A DNA stretch of 64,000 bases. Origin: Halichondria panicea (Eukaryota; Porifera; Demospongiae; Suberitida; Halichondriidae). The stretch lies in NCBI RefSeq assembly GCF_963675165.1, contig NC_087378.1:124001-188000 (forward strand), written 5' to 3'. The notes under the pieces were generated by a model. It saw only the letters and a list, made by a program, of their open reading frames with translations, did not search any database and was not told where the DNA came from. Position 1 is the first letter of the stretch; each line of letters starts with the position of its first letter. The translations under genes were made by a program, and so were the position numbers. Below are positions 53,562 through 64,000 of this stretch, in pieces.

Positions 53562-53885
53562 AATATGACCATGACCCCTGCATGACCCCAGGCATATCAC
53601 AACAAATTCCATGACCAAACATGGTGCTGGAAAATATTAAGTTCAACAATAATACGATATCACCAAGTGAACTGAAACAGCTGCTACAGATCAACAATAA
53701 AGATTCAATCACCAAGACAATAAAGCATACTGTAGATAGTGGTCAACAGGAACTAGCAACAAATTGGTCAAAAGCCCACACAGTCTAGACTGCCCCAGGG
53801 GACCCCACATCATACAGTGGCTTTAATCTGTACATCTTGTGGGGTTGAAATAAGTTTCTGTTCATTAAGGTACTTAGACACCACT

Positions 53886-53996
53886 AGTGGCATAGGAAGC
53901 AGGGGGGGGGGGGCTCCAAGGGCTGGAGCCAGATCATATCTAGTGTCTCAGCTCCCCCTCCAAGTGAGGTTCGGCCCCCTTCTTCATACGCCACTG
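53886..53996. mobile_element. Possible short MITE with AGTGGCRTA termini
   Basis: Left AGTGGCATAGGAAGC and right (complement) AGTGGCGTATGAAGAAGGGG form imperfect inverted ends about 110 bp apart. No clear target duplication, so this is tentative. Confidence 0.4.
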
Positions 53997-55080
53997 ACCA
54001 CATAACAACAGTTAGGGATAACACAAGAGGAGGGGGTTTAGCTACGAGATCAATAATTAGTGACACCTGTCCACAGAAATTCCTACGCTACATCACTAAC
54101 GAGTGGCTGGTCCCACACGCTGAGGTCATGGCAACACAATACTCGATGGCATGCATGCAGCTAACCCAACTTTACATCAGAGATGAGCTCGGAACAAAAA
54201 ACTGACTATTTTCACTTTTGGATTTTTTGTGAGTAAGTAAAACTGGCGTAGAAAATTTGTTTAGAAAGCGATTTGCAGAGTTAGAGCTGCAGAATAAATC
54301 ATATGCTTTTAATTCCTTTCATCTATTGCATGATAGAGAATGATGATCGAATAACTTAATGATGGAATTATAATCCTCGACACAGCGACGCCGGCCTAAT
54401 CTCATGTGATGCATTCCACCGCCGTCAGGATCTCATGTGATGCATTCCCAACTTCCCTCCCTCTACAATAATTCTTAATATACGTGTTATCATATACTCG
54501 GTAGGTTAAGCAGCTGCTAATAAGTTCAATTGCAGGTCAAATATCATGAATTATCAATGTACGTATCAGATTAGATTGGATCGAAATTGAACAATAATAG
54601 TGCTATCAACGACAGCAAACAAACAGAATAATAAAGAATGTACCCAATGTCTAGTCAAGCGTAACCTAACGTAATTGAGTTAAATTCCGTGATGCGTTCC
54701 TGAACACAGGTGGTGCTCCCTCCTCAAAAAAATGCACATATTTAGACTATTACACTAACGTTGTTATGATTATAAGCTCTCTGAAAGCAAACCTAATTAA
54801 GCGATATGTAAGAAATTTAAGGTCCTAGTTTCTATTTGCAGATGTGAGCAATAGAAAATTCACAGAACGAGTATAACAGTATACAGTCATATATGCAGCA
54901 GCTGATGACTTGAAAGAATTAAACGTATGCATGCAAGTAATACAGAGAGAGAGCATATTCTGAGACTAGCAGTCAATGAAATTGAAATGGAAAATCTAAA
55001 GCAGATAGTGTAATTAAAGCTTAATATTATATTATTTCAAATATATATTCATAACGATCATCGATCATCTAATCGATCAT

Positions 55081-58000
55081 CTAATCAATCATTGCGGAGG
55101 AAGCCACAATAACAGTTGACACAGAGCACACACACTCACTCACCCTGTGGGTTTGTTTGCCGCCACGACCTTTTGACCTCTTAACCAGCTTTGTTGGGGG
55201 TCCGTCTCCCATGGCAACCGGAGTGCTACCAGGTTCCCTCAGTTTGTGCGGCACTGAATGAGTATATAGATAGAAATTTTTATAACCGCCAACATTTTGT
55301 TAGTGCATGCACACAAATAATTATAGTGAGTTATAGAAAGTCCATTCTTGCAGCTAATGAAGTATATAATAATATGGTATGAGGAGATTCTCAACTAGTC
55401 TATAATAATATGGTATGAGGAGATTCTCAACTAGTCTATAATAATATGGTATGAGGAGATTCTCAACTAGTCTATAATAATATGGTATGAGGAGATTCTC
55501 AACTAGTCTATAATTATACATGAAGGGAGAACAAGTACCTAATTGGTATGATCAGTGACACAGTTCAGAAATGGTAAAGGAATTTGTGGAATATTGTTCG
55601 TATACAATATCTAGAAACAACTCACAGGACCATATATGTTGAGAGTGTGTAATCGTGTACATGTACGTATGTACTAGCCGAGAAGCCATAGTCTAATCAA
55701 CGAAGGTTGTTTCTTAGATCATCTTAGATTACAGAAATTAAGATCTCTAAATACTGATACGAAATAAACGCCATATATAAATACAGTGGTGAAACTTGAA
55801 ACTTGAAGCTAATCTAATAAACTAAGTTCCGGATAATCCCGGGCTCACATAAGAGGTTGGTAACTCTTTACGTCTGCTCCAAATAACCTCAAAATGGCCT
55901 CTCCCACCACACGAAAAGAGGTCCGTCCTAACCAGAGATCTTCATATCACCACAATCCATTAAGAGACAAATACTGGTGGTGTCAGTGATCAGTCTTCGG
56001 AAGGAAAACGACCACAAAAAACAGATCAAAGCTGTTTAACTAGAATACAGTGGTCGTATGCATGAGCTCACACAACCACCACAAGATACACCACTGATTA
56101 TAATTATCATAATTATGCAGATCGAAACAAGAAGACTATTCGGTACACAAGAGCGACATTATCAGGTCACCGCCACAGACTCAACATTGGGTAATTAAAC
56201 TCCACAAGTGCATAGCTCTAATGTCAACACACACTCCGCACTGTTTACTAAAAGGTCAAGGTACACACGACCCCATGATTGGATAATCATAACCAAGCAT
56301 TTCTAACAAATAAGAGTGTAATTCGACCAATTAATCTTCGAGCGGTGTTACTTTGAAATTAAACCTAGTTCTTCAATAAACCTTGAACCCTGCTCAGCAG
56401 TGTGGGGGGTAGGCAAGCCGTAGCAATCCCCCCCACAGTCAATGTTGTTAGATACAGGGTAATTGCATGATTAGATATACGTCTGTTGGGACTACGGAAA
56501 ATAAAACAAATAAACAATTAAACAAACTAACGAGACATTCCTATTTATCCTCATTCATATTGTCAAGAGGTAGAGTTTATCAAGGTAACGACATGCAGCT
56601 AACAACCAGATTTCATTTTCGTAGAATAGTAGCTTTTTATAGCATAAAAAATATTAAATTTGTGTGTATAACTGTTGTAGTGCTTAACCAGCGAAAATGG
56701 TAAACATTTATACCTTCGAAATATACCCTCAAAATACGGTAACTACCATATCACTTAGTCTTAATTACTTCCTCAAGAGGGAAAACCGATTTAACATAAG
56801 TCCCACGTCCTGATGAAACCTCCCTCATTGTGTGGTGGACCTAACCCTGTGGGCCAGAGCCGGGGGCACTTTCATTATCAACACAATAAACACTGTATTC
56901 TAAGAACGAAGCGTGCAGTCTACCACAGGAAGTAAATAAAAGTCGATGTATACCAACATCACCAGACATCACCTGAAACATGTTTACTTTCAATAGCGTT
57001 CGTATCAGATTTCTAGAATGAAACATGAGCCAAGCTTTGTGCGAGGTGCACTGTTTCCTAGGAAACGCTTACAGACAGTAACTGCATTTATAGGCAGCTG
57101 TAAACAAACACTGATGATGCACTTCTGAGAACTAATTAACTGATCAGACCCCCTACAGTTATAAACACAAATTTGGTCTATCCACGTTTCTAGAATAGAC
57201 TACAACGAATGAAAAATCCAAATACAGTTCATCTAAAGCATTCCAGCGGAAGCTGTATAAAAAAGTTGATCCAATTTGCCCAAATCCATCGTATGCCATG
57301 AACATATAAGCTGGTCAGAGTGATTGCCCACTTCATCTACGCTGATGTAGCCAAACAAGCCAAACAAGCTACTAAAACAAGAACTTGTTGGTTTACTATA
57401 TCCAAAAGAGAATGCTTATAAATTGAAAGTTAATCTGGAATGCAATTAATACATTACTTGTTACGCAATCAGGTTGCTACCCAAAAACTACCCAGGGCAA
57501 ATTTGGTTCAGAACTGGCTGCTTTACATACAATGGCCCATTATCTCTGATCACCCAATATCAGCCATGCACACATTCAGTACCAAATTAGTTCACATGGC
57601 GATGGATGACACTGATTATACTATAGCCACAGTGAGACACGATTACTTGTACCATTACGAATAAGGAGCACTCAATAATGTAGTTCGTATACAACACAGA
57701 CAAACGTAGTTACATAATTAACCCCTGACTCACCAAGGTGTTCGTATACAACACAAGCAAAGGTAGTTACATAATTAACCCCTGACTCACCGAGGTGTTC
57801 GTATACAACACAAGCAAAGGTAGTTACATAATTAACCCCTGACTCACCGAGGTGTTCGTATACAACACAAGCAAAGGTAGTTACATAATTAACCCCTGAC
57901 TCACCGAGGTAGGAGGGTATGTGCTTGAGGTGTGGCTGCACTCGTCCTGGCTGCAACACCTTGTCATGACGCAGCACCTGGAGGTCACGAGGGTTGTCCT

Positions 58001-61000
58001 CGAAATGAACCTGCCAGAGGGGCAAATGAACACACAATCACATGATAAATTAACAGCCATGGTTTAATATTGCATGAATAGTATATTTAATCTCTGTGAG
58101 GCCATGCAGACAATGATGGGTATGTATCATAATATATGGTACAGTTACCTTCAGTCGCTCTGAGTTAAGCATCTCATATCTGATCTCCTTGAGCCTAGCT
58201 TCGCGAACTGAAGGAAGAGAGATAAAATGAAACCACAATAAAGTATGCAGATGACATCATCCATATAAATTAAGGCATCCTTTTTGGAGAAAGAAACAGC
58301 GAGACGCAATAACAATTAAGGTATGAATTTCTGACTCAATTAGTGGCCTAAAATGTTACATGTGTTCTAACAAAGGAGGCTAATTGCTATCAGGTGGTCA
58401 ACACACACAAAGCCTGCACTTACTGGATGTCTTAGTGACTGCTCGTAACGCATCCTACAGGTGATGGGTCAAAACAAGAGAGGGGGGTTACAGCATTCCA
58501 ATTACAAAAACAGATAGTTCTAAGTGAATTAGACACACTCTAAGCCAGACAACACATATTCGGTCATATAAACAAGCTTCCACTGATACGCCCTAACCTT
58601 AACCAGGCCTGTACATGTACAGTGGATTGCAGTGCACTTGCAACAGATCGAGAATTGCCAAACAGCAAAACCACAATTTTGATTGCCAGATATTCTCAGG
58701 GCCAAACTGAAAGAGGAAATTATATTTAGCATAGTTATTTTGGCCTCTTTTGATTCTACAAAATGAAGAATTCTAGTACAGATGTGAGAAGAGTAAGAGA
58801 AGAGTAAAATAAAGACAGAACCTAATCAAAAAGGGCAAGTTGGGTCGTCGCCCGGTGTCGCCCGGTTTCTATGAAACAGTCAAACCCACGCTTATCTATC
58901 ATGTGATCTACTAAGCCACACCTATTATTACTACCTAGAGATAATTATTGTTTTTATAATTATACAGCTTAATTGTGGTTTTGCTGTTTTGGCAATTCTC
59001 TGTTATGCAATCTGTTGTTCCCCCTCTGTCATCTGATTATTGCAGACACATTCTTCATTTGTATAAGACCCCACGAATAATGCTGACAATACTAATTAGC
59101 ACTATATTACACTAATTAAGGGGGCCCCTCCCTCACACAGCAACTGGTATGGAATGGAGACGTGACTCACCATGACTCGGTATCGGAACCCCTCAATCTC
59201 GGCCATCTTGAATATGTACGGCTTCACAGCAGGCCCAGTAGACTCGCCATCACAACCTGCCCATTAGATCATAATTACGAGTGTGCAATCAAATTATAAA
59301 AGGGAGTGGCAGGCCTATAATCAAATTAGAAGACTAGCTACGACTGTCAGCAATATTATTTTTCTCAGAAAATTAATTTGGAATCGAAGTGTTTAGGAAG
59401 TGTGACTCAATATTTGAGGGCGGCTAGTAATCGATGTTACCATGTTCTGTGGACAGCCTAGTCTCCACTGCACTCAACAACTTCTCTTCTATTGGGCACA
59501 CGAACGTGAGAGCTGCACCACACTCGACCCCACGTGCTGTTCTGTGTGTGTGTGTGGGAGGGCGTTTATTGTCACGTATCTATGAACGAGTGTGTTTTTC
59601 TCATGCGAACATGAACGATTACACGCACACCTAATGAACGATTACACGAACCTTCCCACGCGATGCACATAAGAGTCGGGGGAGGGAGGGAAGTCAAAGT
59701 TGATCACATTCTCCACACCTGGACCAGAACAAAAAAAGAATTTTAAGGATCGAAGGCTATTAAGTTTTTAATATGTCTGTCGGTTCAATTAAGTCAGTCG
59801 TACAAGTGGTTGCTATAGACACAATCACCTTTGAAGTCTATCCCCCTAGCAACGCCGTATTCCTTATCCCTCTTCCTTTTGCCATGTGTTTTCTTCTTCT
59901 TTCTTGCCTCCCTCACACTCTGGAGGCTCGAGGCCTCGTCCGTGGCAATGATGTAATCATAAATACCTCTGTTGAATTCCTCCACCACATGACACCTGCA
60001 GTCACATGACATGGCATTGTTACAGCAGTGGGTATACATGATGGGTAAAGATCACCTAACTCACTAATCACAAACTGACATGGGTCTCAATATTACCAAC
60101 CTTGTATTCTCAGGCAGTTCTGAGTTGAGAACACACGACTTTATTGAAAACTGCTCCAGGAACAACTTCAACCTATAGGGACAATAGTACGTTGTGTGGT
60201 GTACATTACCATGGCAACATGGCCTACTACCATGACAACATACTTGTAACACCGGTCGATATCATTCACAAAGAGCAGCGACTTTCCTTGAACCAATCTA
60301 TTACAAACTGATTATGTGATAGTCATGTGATACATCCGGTACCTACCCTAGCTTAAGAAGAGAGTAGATGAGTAGAAACTTGTCCTCCAAACTGCACCTG
60401 TGTGGACAACAACTGAATAATCTCTCTCGATATTACGAGTCAATCCGATATGATATAAACACATCATTAGATAGGCCTTTGAAAAAGCTACAAATGATTG
60501 TGAAATACACAATTCTAATTCAAAGCTATCAAAAACAGTTATTATAGCTTGTGTTTTAATTTTCTTCTCATACACAAACATAATTATTCAGCCATACTGC
60601 ATACTTGATATGGAACTGAGACAGCCGGCTCTCTTCAGGTAAGTCCGATTCCTCCAGCTTTAAAATGGCCTGTAAAGGAATTGAGGATGTGACTACGACT
60701 ACTCTGATATTAGTGATGCAACATGCTACGACTACTCTTATATTAGTGATGCAACTCACTGGGTTATGAAGAATCAATGACCGAAGAGACAGCACATCCT
60801 GAGGAGAATAACATGCAGTGGTTGAATTGTCTGTTCCCTGTGATGCTCACCTCTGATAAAGTAGCGGACATGAGAAAGGACTGGTAGATCTGAGGCAAAT
60901 AGCTGTGCAAACACAAGAGTAAGTAACAACACCCGCCACCCTTACAGTGGATTGCAGTGCACTTGCAACAGAGAATTGCCTAACAGCAAAACCACAATTA

Positions 61001-62504
61001 TTCCATGTAATAGAAAATAGCCTACCTGTATCTGTATAGGCTTATAAAGATCTCTGGGAGTGGCTTAGTGGTTAGGGTGGTGGCTTCGTAGATCATATGA
61101 TAGATAAGGTGTGGGTTCGATTCCCTCTTGGGGGACTTTTCTTCATATCTTTACAAATCAATAAGTAATTTCCCTAACTTTTGAATGCATCATACTCCTG
61201 TCAAGTACATATCAAGTTGGGGCGTCGCCCGGTTTTTCGTTTCACGGAAACCGGGCGACGACCCAACTTTCCCTTTTTAGTAGATTAGGTTCTGTCTTTT
61301 TTCTTTCAGATACATGTATGTGCTAGAATTATTCATTTTGTAGAATCAAAAGTGACCGAAACAACTACATGTATGCTAAATATAATTTCCCCTTTCAGTT
61401 TTGACCCTGATTAATTATTATTCAATCTAAATTGTGGTTTTGCTGTTTGGCAATTCTCTGTTGCAAGTGCACTACAATCCACTGTACACAGACGCACCTG
61501 AGAAGGGTCTTGATGTCGTCTTCGTAGCCGTATGAGAACAGAAGGTCTGCTTCATCCACCACCAGTGTTTCCATACTCTCTTTCAAGCTCAGGTTCTGTG
61601 AGGGGGGTGGGGGCAGTCGTGGGTACACACAAGGGATGACTCCTCCTAAGCTGACACAGAATACTGTTGGTTTACTTACTTTATTTTGAAGTTGTGCCAA
61701 CAGTTTGCTGGGTGTCCCAACCACCACATCAGGTTTCTCCACCTTCAGTGACCTACACACACGCAGACATAGGAACAATGAGGTATCCACCAACCAACCA
61801 ACTGACCTTTGAGCTGCTGACAGTGGAGAGTTGGACACATCCACAACAACAATCTCTCTCACACAACAAGAAGCCAGCTCCTACAATACCCACAAGAGCA
61901 TACCATAACCCTGCCACCATCAACTACTCACCTTCAGGTTTCTAGTTGCCTGCTCAGCCAGCTCTTTAGAGGGTACCAGCACCAGAACTCTTACACCTCC
62001 TTCACTATCAATATCACCAGCTATCTTGCCTCGAAGAATCTTCTCAATCAGGGGAATAGCATATCTGGAGAATGGTTAGGGTGAGGTTATCGTTTTGGTG
62101 AGGGGAACAGAGTGATGTGCTCTTACGCAGCTGTCTTCCCAGACCCCGTCTTGGCTCTGGCTAGAATATCCTTACCCTCCAAAGCTAAAGGAATGGCCTT
62201 CTCCTGTAGGAATATGTTTGTCCGTGCAAATTAAGGAAATTCTAACCAACTTTACCTGAATGAGAGTAGGCTCCAACCATTTTAGTTTTGCAATCGCCTG
62301 TAGTGTGAAGTATAGCAATCATATGTCTGTATCAGACTGTATGGATAGCAGTGAGCTAGTTTACTGCAGCATGCAGAGGAAGTATGCAGTACTTTCGTTG
62401 ATACAGTTTATGTCGTTGCCCCCCTCCTCACACACACACACCTTTAGGAGTCTGTTGTCCAGATCCATCTCGTGGAACCCTAGTTTAATCTCTGACTGAG
62501 CCAT
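55081..62504 (-). CDS. DDX56: DEAD-box RNA helicase DDX56
   Basis: Exons in reading order: 62504-62442, 62297-62256, 62203-62127, 62064-61932, 61880-61807, 61752-61680, 61595-61498, 60902-60851, 60798-60760, 60669-60605, 60397-60347, 60297-60244, 60172-60101, 59995-59829, 59718-59652, 59541-59441, 59256-59171, 58454-58424, 58207-58149, 58010-57905, then 55253-55144. The end is uncertain: either a donor at 55143 leads to an exon I could not find, or the frame reads through to TAG at 55081 (about 560 residues; human 547). Helicase motifs in order: Q motif [52 protein letters not shown] and [23 protein letters not shown] and [14 protein letters not shown] are DDX56-specific. It acts in the nucleolus in 60S ribosome assembly. 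Three introns carry repeat elements. Confidence 0.94.
55254..57904 (-). other. Large last DDX56 intron (2.65 kb)
   Basis: By far the longest intron of this gene. It contains a 36-bp minisatellite near its 3' end and a 57-bp splice-donor array at its 5' end. No coding exon or RNA gene recognised. Confidence 0.65.
55365..55508. repeat. 36-bp minisatellite, 4 copies
   Basis: Four essentially identical units starting TATAATAATATGGTATGAGG. Confidence 0.93.
57681..57908 (-). repeat. 57-bp tandem array carrying repeated 5' splice sites
   Basis: Four units, each reading on the minus strand CTCG or CTTG followed by GTGAGTCAGGGGTTAATTAT and on. GT donors lie at 57904, 57847, 57790 and 57733. The reading frame of exon 20 stays open through all units, each unit adding 19 codons ([19 protein letters not shown]). 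Confidence 0.93.
58620..59003. mobile_element. CAGTGGATTGC-type MITE, copy 1 (3' end decayed)
   Basis: Starts after TA at 58618 with CAGTGGATTGCAGTGCACTT; the right inverted terminus survives only as AATTGTGGTTTTGCTGTTTT to 59003. The interior carries, on the minus strand, the same tRNA-like segment (with a deletion) and part of the same GTCGCCCGG hairpin found in copy 2. Lies in a DDX56 intron. Confidence 0.82.
60945..61484. mobile_element. CAGTGGATTGC-type MITE, copy 2 (complete, 540 bp)
   Basis: Flanked by TA on both sides (60943-60944 and 61485-61486). Inverted termini of about 57 bp: left CAGTGGATTGCAGTGCACTT, right (complement) CAGTGGATTGTAGTGCACTT, both ending AACCACAATT. CAGT ends plus TA target duplication are typical of Tc1/mariner-class elements. 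There is no transposase ORF. Inside are a tRNA-like pol III A box TGGCTTAGTGG (61061) and B box GGTTCGATTCC (61114), and a hairpin with 22-nt arms (61214-61235 and 61248-61269, one mismatch, 12-nt loop). It lies in the DDX56 intron before exon 7 ends at 61498. Confidence 0.88.
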
Positions 62505-62797
62505 GGCAGATACAATCTTCTCTGTGTGTCTATCTTTCTCTAAATAGGTACACGTGGGTACTAGCAAATGATCGTCAGTTACAAAAATGCAAAATGGATT
62601 TGATGTTCTCTCTGGTAAAGGGTCATGTTTTTTATGAGTGCATACACCACGCCCACAATAATACTTCAACCGCAATCACAATAAATTAAAACACAATGCA
62701 CAAAACTATTGTCTAAAAAAGTTTTATTGACAATTTAAGAGAAAACAAAAAGTCAAAAACTAACATCTCGGTCTATACACTGTGCTACTCTACATGT

Positions 62798-63989
62798 TCA
62801 AATGAGCTCGACATAGTTAGCGGGGAAAATGCCAGTGGTGCCATCCAGCTCTCTGGTCCCACTCCACCAACCATCGTCAATCTTTTCTATGTCTGTGATG
62901 ATTTCGTCAACATCAAAGGTAATTTCACCATCATCATCTGTGTGTGTGGGGAGGTGAAGAAGATCATAATAGTGTAGCAACTTCTAGTGATGCTAGAACT
63001 ACAATTGTCATTGTATATTATTATTGTCACACAATATACAAATCTAAGTACTCTAAAAAAGAAGTGATATCTGAGAATGAACACAATGGTTGTTATGGTT
63101 ATGTGTGTACCTGCTTGGTAGTCATACAAGGTCCTGGCTCTCAGTCCAGACTGCACGAGAAAATAAAGAGAAATTAAAATCCATGTACAACAAAACTCAC
63201 AAAGGATTGTGATTTTAGCTAAGGCTTGTTAAGATACATGCTCATTCACTTACTCCGCCCTGGTCCTCAGCTTCCTCTAAACCTTGAACATCATCATAAA
63301 GGGGCTGATCAGGTTCCATTTCTTGACCTTGAACATCATCGTACAATGGCTGCTCTGGTTCTGGTTCCGGTTCCGGTTCCTGAGCTTGCACATCGTCGTA
63401 CATGGGCTGGTCAGGTTCCGGTTCATCCCCGTACCCTGCAGCTGCATCATAGTAGGCATCCTGTGGTTGCTCCACCTGCGGGTCAACATCATCATACAGA
63501 GGCTGCTCTGGCTCAGCTGGGTAGTCATCAGCTGGGTAGTCATCAGCTGGCTGCTGCTCATAGTCTCCATATCCACCTGGAGTGGAAACAACAGTCTGTG
63601 CTTAGAATATAAAAATTGGTTTAGCAATGACCTTAAGCATAAGCATTAAAATGTTAGTAAGCTTTTTGAAAAGAGGTAACAAGTGCCCCTCCACACACAC
63701 ACACACACACACACACACCTGACTCCTGAGCACCTGCCACGTCATCATACGTTGGCTGATCCTCATCTGCCCACTCATCAACATCTTCTGGCTGGGGCTC
63801 AGGGGTTGGCTCTCTTGGAGGGGGGGTCAGCTCTCTGGGGGGAGGAGTTTCTTCCCTCGGAGGGGGAGTTGGCTCTCGTGGAGGTGACGGTTCACGGGCA
63901 GCCGCAGGGGGTGGCCTAACTACTCGTTTCGGGGGTCTTGATGGTGGTGGCCTGACTTGTTCAGCAGCCTTCTCTTCAAAGGCAGACAT
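62798..63989 (-). CDS. DBNL: Drebrin-like / Abp1 actin-binding adaptor, C-terminal part
   Basis: Exons in reading order: 63989-63719 (or continuing past the window edge), 63576-63254, 63150-63111, 62937-62798; 258 residues visible. There is a Pro/Arg-rich region ([18 protein letters not shown]), then five YDDV motifs in acidic Pro/Gln context (for example [10 protein letters not shown]), then a C-terminal SH3 domain: [18 protein letters not shown], the WW pair in KIDDGWWSG, and [11 protein letters not shown]. The SH3 and tyrosine-motif layout resembles drebrin-like protein (mAbp1/HIP-55), a Src-family substrate that links actin to endocytosis; cortactin is the alternative. The N-terminal ADF-homology domain is absent here. 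The ATG at 63989 may be internal because the frame stays open to the window edge. AATAAA (minus) at 62728-62723. Confidence 0.8.
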
Positions 63990-64000
63990 TTTCCCACGAA

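Noticed and set aside
61055..61130. Possible functional tRNA gene
   Set aside because: A and B boxes are good, but acceptor and anticodon stems do not pair, and the sequence is an internal part of a MITE family.

Overview
The window is nuclear DNA from an invertebrate animal. Genes are split by many introns with GT-AG borders, intergenic gaps are often only 90-400 bp, and the gene content is animal-specific (COE/EBF factor, SorCS-type receptor, RAP80-like protein, casein kinase 1 alpha). Short introns, dense head-to-head and tail-to-tail packing, many minisatellites and small TA-flanked inverted-repeat elements fit a marine sponge (demosponge, possibly Amphimedon). That assignment is an inference from style, not from a diagnostic marker.

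Layout. 1-1482 (+): 3' part of a sulfatase. 1813-6485 (-): CCT7, 10 coding exons. 8049/8713-12845 (+): COE/EBF transcription factor. 13258-13515 (+): TIMM8. 13666-15251 (-): p24/TMED9-like cargo receptor. 15636-20385 (+): casein kinase 1 alpha. 21040-29196 (+): SorCS-like VPS10 receptor, about 21 exons. 29413-34486 (-): RAP80/UIMC1-like ubiquitin reader. 34576-35836 (+): mitochondrial ribosomal protein L46. 35961-36929 (-): proteasome subunit PSMD8/Rpn12. 37164-48415 (+): NOP56, with unusually large introns. 48641-51381 (+): secreted Kunitz-Sushi3-Ig protein. 51382-55080: gene-poor, repeat-bearing. 55081-62504 (-): DDX56 RNA helicase, about 21 exons. 62798-63989 (-): C-terminal part of a drebrin-like/Abp1 SH3 protein.

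Exon borders were read by eye. For the listed gene models the exon phases were checked by arithmetic and are consistent; exceptions (EBF first exon, DDX56 last exon, the 5' ends of the sulfatase and DBNL-like genes) are flagged. Most genes are housekeeping (chaperonin, proteasome, two ribosome-biogenesis factors, mitochondrial import and translation) mixed with signalling, receptor and DNA-damage genes. They are not an operon or a single pathway. NOP56 and DDX56 are both nucleolar ribosome-assembly factors but lie about 7 kb apart on opposite strands.

The most notable sequence-level observations are: a 57-bp tandem array in DDX56 that copies a 5' splice site four times in frame; a TA-flanked inverted-repeat element family carrying tRNA-like promoter boxes and a 22-nt hairpin; a RAP80-like gene with a frame-preserving exon duplication later hit by a MITE; an ATG-only first coding exon of NOP56 followed by a GC-AG intron; and a minisatellite with an 11-unit higher-order period. 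I saw no functional tRNA, rRNA or CRISPR array.
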